From: JAJCZZ01 sp964569085
GTDB lineage: Bacteria; Gemmatimonadota; Gemmatimonadetes; Longimicrobiales; Gaopeijiaceae
Assembly (NCBI GenBank): GCA_964569085.1
Contig: CAZMTA010000011.1
Span: forward strand, 57,905-121,904
Direction: 5' to 3'
DNA length: 64,000 bases
Under the pieces are notes generated by a model. It had not been told where the DNA came from. It made no database searches and saw only the letters and a program-made list of their open reading frames with translations. Each line of letters starts with the position of its first letter. Position 1 is the stretch's first letter. The translations under genes and the position numbers were made by a program. Positions 15,424 through 24,358 of this stretch are shown here, in pieces.

Positions 15424-15479
15424 GCCGTTCCTCGCGTCCCGGAACCAGGAGCGGTCGGAAACGGCATTTGGACATAATA
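15411..15479. repeat. inverted repeat containing the dif XerD arm
   Basis: Positions 15411-15431, covering the XerD arm plus ATGCCGTTCC, are repeated in inverted orientation at 15457-15479. Every base is matched apart from two single-base insertions (an extra A and an extra G). The 25-nt loop holds a smaller GTTCC/GGAAC hairpin. The inverted copy therefore carries a XerD-like half-site but no XerC arm. It could be a cruciform, a terminator for the leftward rlpA transcript, or a relic of Xer-mediated integration. Confidence 0.75.
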
Positions 15480-15629
15480 TCCTGGGTACCCTACCCTGGG
15501 GCGTCTGCGAGCTGGACGGGGCTCCCAGGCGCTTCGGCGGTCCGGTCGGGCGCCCCGACCGGCGTGAGATCCCTCGGGCCGTGGCAGCGCCGCCTCCGGC
15601 CCGCGGGGCGATCCTCTCGTCCGGAGCCC

Positions 15630-16310
15630 CTACCGTGCGGCGGGCTCCAGCGCGCGGATCCGCACCCGCGCGGTGCCGGTGCCGAGCATGCGGAGCTTCC
15701 AGGCGGCGGCGTACGAGAGGTCCAGGATCCGGTCGTCGTGGAACGGGCCCCGGTCGTTGACCCGCACCACCACCCGGCGGCCGTTGTCGAGGTTCGTCAC
15801 CTCGAGATAGGTCGGGAGCGGAAGCGTCCGGTGGGCGGCGGACATGGCGTACATGTCATAGGGCTCCCCGCTGGAGGTCGAGCGCCCGTGGAACTCGCGC
15901 CCGTACCAGGAGGCCACGCCTTCGGCCTCGTACCCCTCGGACGTGGCCAACGTCCGGTAGGTTTCCCCGAAAACCTCGTACCGGGGCGCGTTTCCGGACC
16001 GAGCCAGCGGCTCCTGGACCGGTGAGGCGTCGGGAATGGCCCCCAGGTCCACCGCCCCGGGGTCGGCCGGTGGGCCGTCCAGGCGGAAGTCCGGACGGTC
16101 GCGTCGGGATCGGGGCTGCACGCCGTCCGCGTCTCCGGACCCTCCGGGCGCCGAGGCGGCGGCCGGCGACGGCGCGGCTCCGGCGGGCGCCTCGCCGGCC
16201 GGGTAGCCCACCACGGTGCACCCGGACAGCGCCAGGAGGGACAGCAGAACCAGAACGCCGTTCGGCCGCGCGGCTCGGCCCGGGCCGGTGCCGGCCGAGG
16301 AGCGGGTCAC
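15630..16310 (-). CDS. rlpA: RlpA-like septal-ring lipoprotein / lytic transglycosylase
   Basis: A 226-residue lipoprotein. The signal peptide ends in LALSGC (Cys31), then a Pro/Ala/Gly/Asp-rich linker, then a double-psi beta-barrel RlpA domain at about residues 128-220. Diagnostic segments are GVASWYGREFHGRSTSSGE, RTLPLPT, VTNLDNGR and the catalytic-region VRVNDRGPF. RlpA enzymes cleave peptidoglycan lacking stem peptides during septation. There is no C-terminal SPOR domain, so septal targeting by denuded glycan binding is not evident. GTG 16308-16310 has a strong GGAAGGAGG upstream and overlaps the CYTH stop as GTGA. Confidence 0.9.
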   Translation of the reverse strand: MTRSSAGTGPGRAARPNGVLVLLSLLALSGCTVVGYPAGEAPAGAAPSPAAASAPGGSGDADGVQPRSRRDRPDFRLDGPPADPGAVDLGAIPDASPVQEPLARSGNAPRYEVFGETYRTLATSEGYEAEGVASWYGREFHGRSTSSGEPYDMYAMSAAHRTLPLPTYLEVTNLDNGRRVVVRVNDRGPFHDDRILDLSYAAAWKLRMLGTGTARVRIRALEPAAR

Positions 16311-16861
16311 GGGCCCTCCTTCCCGGGCCCGGAGGCGTCCGACGCGGCGGCGCGCTCCTCCCCGGCCTCGGCGTAGATCCGGGCCACCAGGGCCCTCCGC
16401 TCTCCCGAGGCCAAGGACGCCAAGGCGCTGCTGGTGAACGAGTTATCCTCTGTGACCTCACGTACCTTCTCGACGCCTTCCGGCGGGTCGGGGAGCCGCT
16501 GATCCTCGTCCTCGAGCTCGATCTCCAGGAGGGTGAGACCCTCCAGGTCTCCCTCGAACCAGTCGAGCTCCCACGGCCCCACCTCGTACCGGGTCTTCTC
16601 CAGCACGCGCTCGCCGGCGGCCTGGAAGAGCAGCTCCGCCATCTCGGGCGGGACCACGACCTCGGCCTCCATGCGGCGGATGCCGTGCCCCCTCTTGCAC
16701 GCCAGGACCGCGCCCCGGGCCTCGCCGGTGCGGATGCGCACGGACGGACCCTTCCCCCGGATGTAGCCCTGGCGGAGGGGCCTCCCCTCCCCCAGCTCCT
16801 CCCGGAGGCCCGGGCGCACCCGGACCAGCCAGCGGCGCTCGATCTCCCAGCCCACCGACAT
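16307..16861 (-). CDS. CYTH-domain (triphosphate tunnel metalloenzyme) protein
   Basis: A 184-residue CYTH-fold protein. The N-terminal signature is EIERR (residues 6-10), so the usual lysine of ExExK is an arginine. Later tunnel-strand segments include SVRIRTGEARG, LACKRG and the paired acidic strand LLEIELEDED. Family members hydrolyse triphosphates (inorganic triphosphate, thiamine triphosphate) or act as class IV adenylate cyclases; this short form is most like the bacterial triphosphatases. The ATG overlaps the methyltransferase stop (ATGA) and its stop overlaps rlpA (GTGA). Confidence 0.85.
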   Translation of the reverse strand: MSVGWEIERRWLVRVRPGLREELGEGRPLRQGYIRGKGPSVRIRTGEARGAVLACKRGHGIRRMEAEVVVPPEMAELLFQAAGERVLEKTRYEVGPWELDWFEGDLEGLTLLEIELEDEDQRLPDPPEGVEKVREVTEDNSFTSSALASLASGERRALVARIYAEAGEERAAASDASGPGKEGP

Positions 16862-17568
16862 CAGGCCGGCTTCCGTCCCAGGACGGCGATGCGCCGCCGC
16901 AGGAGGGGCACGAAGCGCTGCAGCGCCCGCTCCACCACCCGGACGCCGGGAAGGTGGGATTCGGCGAAGTAGGCCCGCTCGATCTCGAAGCCGGCGTCCT
17001 CCAGGAGCCCTCGCATGCGGGCCATGGACTTGTAGTCCACGTGGCTGACGTCCCGCTTCAGGAGGATGTCGTTGTTCTTCAGGTGCTCCAGGAGGTGGCC
17101 CCTGTGGGGCGTCCAGACGCTGAAGCGGCCTCCGGGACGCAGGAGGCGGAAGGCCTCGGCCACCACCCGGGCGGAATCCTCCGGATAGAGGTGCTCGAAG
17201 AGGTCGGCGGCCAGGACCAGGTCGAAGCTCCCGCCCTCCAGCCCGGTCGCGCCGGCGTCGGCGCAGAGGAAGCGCACGTTCTCCAGGTCGGTCTTCTCCA
17301 GGCGACGGCGGCAGAGCTCCACGCTCTTCTCGCTGAAGTCGACGCCGACGACCTCCTTCACCCGCGGCGCCAGGGCGAAGTCGAAGGTGCCCCAACCGCA
17401 CCCCAGGTCCGCCACGCGGTCGCCGGGTCCGGGCTCGTGGATCTCCAGGACCTTCCGGACCCGGTAGCGCTGGAACGGGCTCTCCATGTCCTGGAGGTGG
17501 TCGGCGTCCCCCTCGAAGTAGTCGCTGGAGTCGTAGTACTCCTTGCCGATGTGGGGTGCGTCGGTCAT
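16861..17568 (-). CDS. class I SAM-dependent methyltransferase
   Basis: A 235-residue methyltransferase. The SAM-binding motif I is VADLGCGWGTFDF (about residues 51-63), the acidic loop is VVGVDFSE, motif IV is FDLVLAADLFEHL, and the later strand is LRPGGRFSVWTP. The N-terminal KEYYDSSDYFEGD and the overall shape resemble small-molecule or lipid/glycan methyltransferases (UbiE/Coq5-like). Its neighbours (PlsC, glycosyltransferases) suggest a lipid or glycan substrate, which is inference only. The ATG is clear. It is followed by the CYTH gene with ATGA overlap. Confidence 0.85.
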   Translation of the reverse strand: MTDAPHIGKEYYDSSDYFEGDADHLQDMESPFQRYRVRKVLEIHEPGPGDRVADLGCGWGTFDFALAPRVKEVVGVDFSEKSVELCRRRLEKTDLENVRFLCADAGATGLEGGSFDLVLAADLFEHLYPEDSARVVAEAFRLLRPGGRFSVWTPHRGHLLEHLKNNDILLKRDVSHVDYKSMARMRGLLEDAGFEIERAYFAESHLPGVRVVERALQRFVPLLRRRIAVLGRKPA

Positions 17569-17644
17569 GCGTCGGGTGCGTGGGTGGAGGGTCGTGGGCC
17601 GGGACGGGCCCGGGTCCGGCGGCGGGGACGCCGCGGGTCCCCGG

Positions 17645-18271
17645 TCAGTGCCATTCGTCCACCAGCGCCGCCAGAGCGGCCTGGAGCCGGTGGCGTGTCT
17701 CGTGGAGCACCGGCTCGCGCTCGGCCCGGGTGTCGTGGCGCCCCAGCTCGAGGGGCTCCCCGAAACGTACCGTCACCGGGCCGCGAGCGGGACGGCGGCT
17801 CCAGCGGGGCCAGACCTCGTACGAGCCGGAGATGCCGCACGGCACCACCGGAACCCCCGCCTTGAGGAGGAGGCGAACGGTGCCGAGGCGGAAGGGGCGC
17901 GGGCGGCCGTCCCAGGAACGCTCGCCCTCGGGGTACACCCCGACCCCCCTGCCCTCCTCCAGGAGGCGCAGCGCGGTGCGGACGGCCTGGGGGTCGACGC
18001 GGTAGCGCCGCACCGGGAAGGTGTGGAGGCGCGGGAGGAGCCACCCGAACGGCCTGCGGCCGAACTGGGTGCTCTTGGTCATGGTGTGGACCCGTCGGGG
18101 ACAGACGGTCTGGGCCAGCACGGCGTCCAGGATGCTCCGGTGGTTGGCCACCAGGAAGAACGGGCCCTCCCGGGGGACGTGCGCGGCGCCCTCGGTCCGG
18201 ACCTCGGCCATCAGGGGGAGGAGGGCCCGGGCCAGCGAGCGCACGGGGCCGTAGAGGCTCGGTCCGCTCAT
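17645..18271 (-). CDS. plsC: 1-acyl-sn-glycerol-3-phosphate acyltransferase (PlsC-like)
   Basis: A 208-residue membrane-associated acyltransferase that makes phosphatidic acid from lysophosphatidate. It has the catalytic HX4D motif (NHRSILD, about residues 43-49) and the substrate motif YPEGERS (about 114-120). The short N-terminal hydrophobic stretch suits membrane attachment. The ATG overlaps the stop of the upstream zinc-ribbon gene (ATGA). Lysophospholipid acyltransferases of other specificity share these motifs, so the exact substrate is a family call. Confidence 0.85.
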   Translation of the reverse strand: MSGPSLYGPVRSLARALLPLMAEVRTEGAAHVPREGPFFLVANHRSILDAVLAQTVCPRRVHTMTKSTQFGRRPFGWLLPRLHTFPVRRYRVDPQAVRTALRLLEEGRGVGVYPEGERSWDGRPRPFRLGTVRLLLKAGVPVVPCGISGSYEVWPRWSRRPARGPVTVRFGEPLELGRHDTRAEREPVLHETRHRLQAALAALVDEWH

Positions 18272-18924
18272 CGACACACCAGCCGGGGCTGGTACTCGGC
18301 GATCTCGCCCCGGTCGAGGAGGCGCCATCGGCGGTCCAGGAGCGCCTGGAGGAGCTCCTCCCAGCGGAAGGGGGAATCCTCCAGGAGCGTCCACTGGAAG
18401 ACCCGGCCGCCCAGCCCCACCTGGAGGGCCCGGGAGGCCAGCTGGAGCCCCGTGACGTCGTCCAGGGACCACGTCTCCTCGGCGGCGTCCCCGTCGAAGC
18501 GGAAGCTCAGCGCCCGGTCGTCGACGCGGAGGACACCGGTCCTCCCCGGCGGGACCCGCTCGGCGAATCCCACCAGCGTCCGGCCGCGGCGGACGGGAAC
18601 CTCGGCCAGGGCACCGTGATGGAGGGCCCGGGCCTCGTGCACCACCTGGCCGTCCTCGTCGAGGGCGGAGCCCACCGCGCCCCCCAGGCGGGCCATCGCG
18701 TCCACGAGCTCGGCGGGCTCGACCCCGGCGCGCCAGGCGTCGGGCAGGGGCGGCGGGGGAGCGGCGGGGGCGTCTCCCTCCGGCGTCCCCTCCGCGGCGA
18801 CCACACAGGCCCCCTCCCGCCGGTAGACGGTGCCGCAGCCGGGACAGCAGGCCTCGTCCCGGCGTCCCCGGGTGGGATCGTGCCCGCAGCGCGGGCACCG
18901 GTACAGGAGGTCGGTCAGGGCCAC
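18268..18924 (-). CDS. zinc-ribbon hypothetical protein
   Basis: A 218-residue soluble protein I do not recognise. The N-terminus holds two close CxxC pairs (CPRCG at about residues 10-14 and CPGCG at about 28-32), a likely zinc ribbon. An Ala/Pro linker (about 45-62) leads to a beta-rich C-terminal domain with repeated Val/Leu/Arg strands (about 90-218), perhaps PH-like. It is 13 nt downstream of the Dpm1-like gene and overlaps plsC, so it likely shares that transcript. A role in lipid or glycan assembly would be guesswork. Confidence 0.7.
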   Translation of the reverse strand: MALTDLLYRCPRCGHDPTRGRRDEACCPGCGTVYRREGACVVAAEGTPEGDAPAAPPPPLPDAWRAGVEPAELVDAMARLGGAVGSALDEDGQVVHEARALHHGALAEVPVRRGRTLVGFAERVPPGRTGVLRVDDRALSFRFDGDAAEETWSLDDVTGLQLASRALQVGLGGRVFQWTLLEDSPFRWEELLQALLDRRWRLLDRGEIAEYQPRLVCR

Positions 18925-18937
18925 GGGGCAGCCCGGC

Positions 18938-19663
18938 TCAGAGCCGTCCGAAGATCTGCATGAGCTTCAGCCACCAGACCCGCCACACCGCCTCGCGGAC
19001 GATGCTCTTCGACATCTTGGATTCCCCGGTGTCCCGCTCGGTGAAGAGGATCGGGATCTCCACCAGGGAGAAGCCGTTGACCCACGCACGGAACTTCAGC
19101 TCGATCTGGAAGGCGTAGCCGTTGGAGCGGACGTGATCCAGGTGCACCGTCTCGAACACCCTCCGGTGCCAGCAGTTGTAGCCCCCGGTGGCGTCCCGCA
19201 CCGGCATGCGGGTGATGGTGCGGGCGTACCACGAGCCGAAGACGGAGATGAAGAGCCGGCTCATGGGCCAGTTCACCACGTTCACGGTCCCGTTCACGTA
19301 CCGCGAGCCCACGACCACGTCGTGCTCCTCCGCGGCCTCGATGAACGACGGCAGGGCGTCGGGGGGGTGGGAGATGTCGGCGTCCATCTCGAAGAGGAGC
19401 TCGAAGTCCCGCTCCAGCGCCCACGCGAAGCCCGCCAGGTACGCCGCGCCCAGCCCGCCCTTCCCCTCGCGGTGGAGGACGTGGATGCGGGGGTTCTCCT
19501 CGGCCATCCGCTCCGCGATCTCGCCCGTGCCGTCGGGCGAGGCGTCGTCCACCACGAGGATCTCCAGGCGGGGATCCTGCTCCAGCACCAGGGGCACCTT
19601 CCGGGGCAGGTTCTCCCGCTCGTTGTAGGTGGGGATGATCACCAGGAAGCGCTCGTCGGTCAT
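18938..19663 (-). CDS. GT2 glycosyltransferase, polyprenyl-phosphate mannose synthase-like
   Basis: A 241-residue GT-A fold enzyme of the Dpm1 branch. It has IIPTYNERENLP near the start, the nucleotide loop VVDDASPDGT, the metal DxD as EMDADISHPP and the acceptor region TGGYNCWHR. The final part lacks the extra membrane spans of GtrB-type enzymes. It should load a hexose (mannose or glucose) onto polyprenyl phosphate, feeding a GT-C transferase; YfhO at 20612 is a candidate user. ATG 19663 was preferred over a GTG two codons upstream. A GGGGAGGGG stretch precedes it. Confidence 0.85.
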   Translation of the reverse strand: MTDERFLVIIPTYNERENLPRKVPLVLEQDPRLEILVVDDASPDGTGEIAERMAEENPRIHVLHREGKGGLGAAYLAGFAWALERDFELLFEMDADISHPPDALPSFIEAAEEHDVVVGSRYVNGTVNVVNWPMSRLFISVFGSWYARTITRMPVRDATGGYNCWHRRVFETVHLDHVRSNGYAFQIELKFRAWVNGFSLVEIPILFTERDTGESKMSKSIVREAVWRVWWLKLMQIFGRL

Positions 19664-19673
19664 GCTCACGCCC

Positions 19674-20615
19674 CTACCCCTCCCCTTCCCCGTCGTCCCG
19701 TGGCCGTCGGCCGACGGCCAGGTAGCGCCCCCAGAAGACCGCGGCCGGAACCAGCTCGACGCCGGTGGCCCACACCCGGGCCAGGACCGCCAGCGCGCCC
19801 GAGGGCCCCGCGCCCACGTGGGGCGTGAGGAGCGCCACCAGGAAGCCCTCGCGGACGCCGATCCCCGCGGGCGCGAAGATCATGATCCAACCCAGGACCC
19901 ACGCCGCCGCGAAGGAGGACGCCACGGGCACCGGCGGGGCCGTGATGCCCACGCTCCGGGCCAGGACCCAGAAGGCGAAGGCGTAGAGGACCCAGTTCAG
20001 CCCGTAGAGCCCCAGCCAGCCCAGGGCGTGCCGGCTGCGCAGCTCCGCGGGGGGCTGGGCGCTGGCGAGACGGAACCAGAGGGCCGAGACCGTGCGGAAG
20101 ACCGGCGGCAGGAGCCCCACCACCAGCGCCACCGCCACCGCCCCGGCGGCCCAGGGGCCCCACGCCGCGAGCTCCGGGGGACCGGCCAGGACGGCTCCGA
20201 GCCCCACGAGGGTGGCCGCCACCAGCGCGATCCCCTGGCCCAGGACCGCGGCCCCCGTGGCCACGGTCGCAGGGACGCCCCGCCCCCGCGCGAGCGCGGC
20301 CAGGCCGGCGATCTGCCAGATCTTGCCCGGCACGTAGCGGCCCACGTTGGCGATCATGAACAGGCGCACCGCTTCGGCCGTGCCGAGCCGGGGCCCGCCC
20401 AGCTCCCGCACCATGCGCCCCCAGATGGCGGCCGAGGCGGCGTACCCCGCGAAGAGGAGGACGCACGACAGGGTGAAGAGGAGCGGGTCCGGCGTCCAGA
20501 ACGCCGGGTCCACCGCCCGCAGCTCGGCCAGCCCGAGACCCACCCGGTCCAGGATGAACCACGTCACCAGGACCGTGAGCAGGAGCTGCCCGCCGCGGAT
20601 CAGCCACCGTTTCAG
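19674..20615 (-). CDS. flippase-like membrane protein (UPF0104/LPG synthase TM family)
   Basis: A 313-residue polytopic protein with about eight spans, matching the membrane half of lysylphosphatidylglycerol synthase (UPF0104). Characteristic segments are NVGRYVPGKIWQIAG and the late APAGIGVREG. Family members are thought to move lipid-linked substrates. It lacks the cytosolic aminoacyltransferase domain. The only in-frame start at the junction is a CTG (20613-20615) overlapping the YfhO stop; GGAGG lies four bases upstream. No ATG, GTG or TTG start precedes it in frame near the junction. Confidence 0.8.
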   Translation of the reverse strand: MKRWLIRGGQLLLTVLVTWFILDRVGLGLAELRAVDPAFWTPDPLLFTLSCVLLFAGYAASAAIWGRMVRELGGPRLGTAEAVRLFMIANVGRYVPGKIWQIAGLAALARGRGVPATVATGAAVLGQGIALVAATLVGLGAVLAGPPELAAWGPWAAGAVAVALVVGLLPPVFRTVSALWFRLASAQPPAELRSRHALGWLGLYGLNWVLYAFAFWVLARSVGITAPPVPVASSFAAAWVLGWIMIFAPAGIGVREGFLVALLTPHVGAGPSGALAVLARVWATGVELVPAAVFWGRYLAVGRRPRDDGEGEG

Positions 20616-23209
20616 CGTTCCTCCACGGTCGCGGCCGGGGCGTCGTCCCGGCGGCGACGGACCAGCCCCACGACGCCGGTCACGGCCAGCCCCACGAGGA
20701 CGAACACGCTGATCCACGCGCTCGTGGCCAGGAGCTCGGAGCGGTACTCCATCACCACCGTGCTCTCGCCGGCGGGGACGGGAACGGCGCGGAGGGTGTG
20801 GTAGGCCCGCAGCACCGGGGCCTCGGCCCCGTCCACCGTGGCCCGCCACGCCGGGAACCAGTTGTCGGCCACCACCAGGAGCGCCGGCCGGTCCGAGACG
20901 GCCCGGAGCTCCAGGCGGTTCGGGCTCCGCTCCACCCACTCGACCGTCCCCTGCACCGGCCCGCCCTCCAGCGCCACCGGCGGCTCCTCGGCCAGCACGA
21001 CCTCGGTCTCGGGGTCGTGGGCGTCGGAGAGGATGTAGGGCACGGCCTCGGCGTCGGAGCGCACCACCGCGGAGCCCACCAGGCGCGCCCGGGGCAGCCC
21101 CACGTCGGGATAGAGGCTCTGGTACGGCCGCCCCCCGGCGATCTGGGTGCGGGCCAGCGGCTCCCCGCCCAGGCTCTGCCCCATCTCGTAGTCGGGCCAG
21201 ACGATGTAGCGCACGTTGAGGAGCTTCCGGACGTTCTCGTGGCCCAGGTTCTCGGCCTGGCCCGAGCCCACCATCCCGATGAGCTCGCGGTAGCGAGCCA
21301 GGTCGTTGGGGTGGTGTCCGCCGGCCATCTCGATCCCGTGGAGCGTGGGCGCCACGTCCTGGCCCTGGCGGACCAGCGAATAGACGCGGTACGGCTCGTC
21401 GCTCCCGGCCTCCCGGTCCAGGATGGTCCGGACCAGCGGGTCCGGCCGGGACCACTCGTAGAAGTCCATGGTCTGGACGAAGGTCCCGTCCACCCGGAGG
21501 CCGTCGGCGGCCACCAGGAAGAGGAGGCCCGCCAGCAGGCCCGCTGCCGGCACGTACCGCCGGCGGGCGGCCCACGCCAGCGCCGCCGTGGCCGTCCCAA
21601 GCACGGCGGCCAGGAAGGCCCCGCGCACCAGGTACGGCCGGAGCGCCTCGAGCCGCTGGAGCTGCCCCGGCTGGGCGTCCGGATACACCGCCGACGTCCA
21701 GAAGCCCGTGAGCGCGCCGGAGCCGGCCAGGAGCGCCAGCACCGCCAGGCCCCCGGCCAGGATCCAGAGGAGCTTCTGCACCGGGGCCCATCCCTCCTCG
21801 GCGTCCTCGCCGAGCGCCCGGAAGAGGCGGTCGGTCCCCAGCGCCGCCAGCGTGGCCGTCCCGAGGGCGAAGAGGAACATGATCTGGGCCGGCGCCCGGA
21901 AGAGGCGGATGCCCGGAACGACCTCGTAGAAGATCCGCCAGACCGGCGTGTTGGCCCCCAGCGCGAAGAGGAAGGCGACGGCCCCCAGCCCCGCGAAGAA
22001 CCAGCGGACCCCCTTCCGCGCTCCGCCCACGAACGAGACGGCGGCCAGGAGGAGGAGCACCAGCCCGGCGTACTCGTGGTTGTCCTTGAAGAAGTTGCGC
22101 CCCCAGTACGTGCCCGACGCCCAGGCCGCCCCGCCGGCGGCGTTCCCGGCGAACTCGGGGATGACGAGGCTCATGGCTTCCTCGGGATGCATGGACCACG
22201 AGGACGACCACTCCACCCCCGTCTCCCCGGCCTCGGAGCGGGTGGTCTGCACCCGCCGGGAGTACTCGGTGACGTAGTCCACCGCCGGGAAGAGCTGGAC
22301 CCCGGCGCCGGCGGCGCCCAGGACCGAGGCCACCAGGAAGAGCCCGAAGCGGCTTCCGGCGGGCTTCCAGCGGAGGGAGGAGGGGCCGCGCGCCTCCCCG
22401 TCGTCCGGGTCCGCGGGGACCCGCCGGCCCTCGCCTTCGGCCTCCAGCGCCCGGAATCCCGTAGTCCCCCCCTCCCCCGCCACCGAGGGGTGGTCCGTCC
22501 CCCGGGCCACCTGGACGGCGCGGAAGAAGGCGTAGATCCCGACGGCCCCGAAGAGGAAGTACGCCATCTGGAAGTGGGTGGTGCTGATGACCAGCGCCAC
22601 CACGAGCCCGATGCCCGCGAAGGGCGCCAGCCCCGGCCGCGCGAAGAAGCGCTCGACCACCCAGAACATCAGGGGCGCCAGCGCCGTCACGAACATCTTC
22701 CCGTCGTGCCCCGGGTGGACGAGGCTCACCAGGACCGGGGCCAGCATGAACCCGGCCCCCGCCACCGTCGCCGCCGCCCGGGAGACGCCCAGGGTGCGGA
22801 CCCAGCCGTACATGAAGAGGCCGGCCAGGAAGACGTGGAGGACGAGCTTCCACCCCAGCGCCCGGTGGGGGTCCATCAACAGCAGGAGGAGCACCGACGG
22901 GGGATAGAGGGAGTCGCCGCCGGAGAGGGCCGCCAGGAAGGGCGTGCCCCCGAGGATCCGGGGCGCCCAGAGCGGGAAGGTCCCGTCGGCCAGGGCCTCG
23001 GCGTAGAAGGCCCGGGCCACGTAGCCCAGGCTGAGGGTGTCCGACCCCACCAGCATGAGGTCGCTGAAGACGAACTCCCGGAAGAGGAAGAGCGTCAGCA
23101 CGCCGAAGAGCACCGGCGGCAGCCACCCGGGGATCTCGGGCAGGGCCCGGGCCGGCTCGCCGGGCGTCCGGTGCTCCTGGTTGCGTCGCGTTCGCGTCTT
23201 CTTCGCCAT
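20612..23209 (-). CDS. YfhO-family polytopic membrane glycosyltransferase-like protein
   Basis: An 865-residue membrane protein with about a dozen spans, a long periplasmic C-terminal region (from about residue 590 to 830) and one final span. The first loop has a YfhO/GT-C-style signature (GSDTLSLGYVARAFYAEAL, then FPLWAPRILGGTPF). YfhO proteins add sugars to wall or membrane glycolipids using polyprenyl-linked donors. A cytoplasmic insert around residues 235-290 is rich in Gly/Glu/Asp. It lies between the flippase-like gene and a GT4, fitting a glycan assembly cluster. The ATG start follows the GT4 gene by 30 nt. Confidence 0.85.
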   Translation of the reverse strand: MAKKTRTRRNQEHRTPGEPARALPEIPGWLPPVLFGVLTLFLFREFVFSDLMLVGSDTLSLGYVARAFYAEALADGTFPLWAPRILGGTPFLAALSGGDSLYPPSVLLLLLMDPHRALGWKLVLHVFLAGLFMYGWVRTLGVSRAAATVAGAGFMLAPVLVSLVHPGHDGKMFVTALAPLMFWVVERFFARPGLAPFAGIGLVVALVISTTHFQMAYFLFGAVGIYAFFRAVQVARGTDHPSVAGEGGTTGFRALEAEGEGRRVPADPDDGEARGPSSLRWKPAGSRFGLFLVASVLGAAGAGVQLFPAVDYVTEYSRRVQTTRSEAGETGVEWSSSWSMHPEEAMSLVIPEFAGNAAGGAAWASGTYWGRNFFKDNHEYAGLVLLLLAAVSFVGGARKGVRWFFAGLGAVAFLFALGANTPVWRIFYEVVPGIRLFRAPAQIMFLFALGTATLAALGTDRLFRALGEDAEEGWAPVQKLLWILAGGLAVLALLAGSGALTGFWTSAVYPDAQPGQLQRLEALRPYLVRGAFLAAVLGTATAALAWAARRRYVPAAGLLAGLLFLVAADGLRVDGTFVQTMDFYEWSRPDPLVRTILDREAGSDEPYRVYSLVRQGQDVAPTLHGIEMAGGHHPNDLARYRELIGMVGSGQAENLGHENVRKLLNVRYIVWPDYEMGQSLGGEPLARTQIAGGRPYQSLYPDVGLPRARLVGSAVVRSDAEAVPYILSDAHDPETEVVLAEEPPVALEGGPVQGTVEWVERSPNRLELRAVSDRPALLVVADNWFPAWRATVDGAEAPVLRAYHTLRAVPVPAGESTVVMEYRSELLATSAWISVFVLVGLAVTGVVGLVRRRRDDAPAATVEER

Positions 23210-23239
23210 GGGTCGTGGGTGGGAGGGGTGCGCGGGGCG

Positions 23240-24358
23240 CTAGCGCCGGCCCCGATCCTCGAGGAGGCGCTCGTAGATCTCGACGTGGCGACGGGCCAGG
23301 CGCTCGTTGCTCCAGCGCTCCACCACGCGACGCCGGGCCCGGGCGCCCAGCTCGCCAAGATCATCGCGGTCGAGGAGCCGGACCACCACCCGCGCCAGGT
23401 CTTCCGGGTCGGCGGGTCGGAAGAGCCCCCCCACCTCGTCGTCCACGATCTCCGGGAGCCCGCCCACGTCCGAGGCGGCCACCGGGAGCTCGCACGACAT
23501 GCACTCGAGCGCCGCCACCGAGGTGGCCTCCATGAGGCTCGGGAAGACCGCCAGCTCGGCCGAGGAGAGGAGGCCGGGGATCTCGCCGTGGGGGCGCGCG
23601 CCCAGGAAGCGGATCCGGTCCGCCACGCCCAGCTCGGCCGCCAGGGCCTCCAGCTTCTCCCGCTCCGGGCCGTCGCCGACCAGCACGGCCTCCACGTCCA
23701 CGGACTCGGCGATGCGGGGCACGGCCCGGACGAAGTGCTCGACGCCGTTCTTGTGGAAGAGCCGCCGCGGCACGATCAGCCGCCGCCGACCGCCCTCCGG
23801 CGCCGGGAGCGCCGGCTCCACCCTGCGGAAGAGGTCGGTCTCCACCCCGTTGGTGAGGGCCTCGACCTCGTGGCCCGGCGCCAGCCCCTCGGCCACGTCC
23901 GCGATCTCCTGGGAGGCCGCCAGGTTGTGGTCGCCGGAGGCCACGAGCCCCGCCAGGACGTGCCTCCACCCGGGACGCTCCGCCAGGCGGAGGAAGTGGG
24001 AGGTGTGCCAGGTGGTCACCAGGGGCGCGCGGCTCACGGTCCGGGCCAGTCGAAGCGGCGGAACCGACTGGAAGGCCTGGGCGTGGAGCACGTCGGCGTC
24101 CCGGGCCAGCTCCACGGAGCGCGGAACCGACCCCGCCGCGTGCGAGATCCACCCCACGGGGTGCTTCCCGGGCATCCAGGTGCGCCAGACGCGCACGCCG
24201 TCCATGACCTCGTACGGCGGCGCCTCGACCTTGGAGCGGGACGTGACCACGTCCACGTGGTGGCCCATGCCCACCAGGGCGCGGCACAGGTAGAAGACGT
24301 GGCTCTCCAGCCCACCCACCTCGGGCGGGAAGTAGACGCAGTGCATGAGGATCCTCAC
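23240..24358 (-). CDS. GT4-family glycosyltransferase
   Basis: A 372-residue GT-B enzyme. The N-terminal domain starts RILMHCVYFPPEVGGLESHV. The C-terminal domain has the nucleotide-sugar features VLVGDGPEREKLEALA, SLMEATSVAALECMS (retaining-enzyme glutamate region) and LPEIVDDEVGGLF. The sugar donor cannot be read from sequence. GTG 24356-24358 overlaps the wecB stop (GTGA), so translation is probably coupled to WecB, and a ManNAc- or GlcNAc-type donor is a reasonable but untested guess. Confidence 0.85.
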   Translation of the reverse strand: MRILMHCVYFPPEVGGLESHVFYLCRALVGMGHHVDVVTSRSKVEAPPYEVMDGVRVWRTWMPGKHPVGWISHAAGSVPRSVELARDADVLHAQAFQSVPPLRLARTVSRAPLVTTWHTSHFLRLAERPGWRHVLAGLVASGDHNLAASQEIADVAEGLAPGHEVEALTNGVETDLFRRVEPALPAPEGGRRRLIVPRRLFHKNGVEHFVRAVPRIAESVDVEAVLVGDGPEREKLEALAAELGVADRIRFLGARPHGEIPGLLSSAELAVFPSLMEATSVAALECMSCELPVAASDVGGLPEIVDDEVGGLFRPADPEDLARVVVRLLDRDDLGELGARARRRVVERWSNERLARRHVEIYERLLEDRGRR

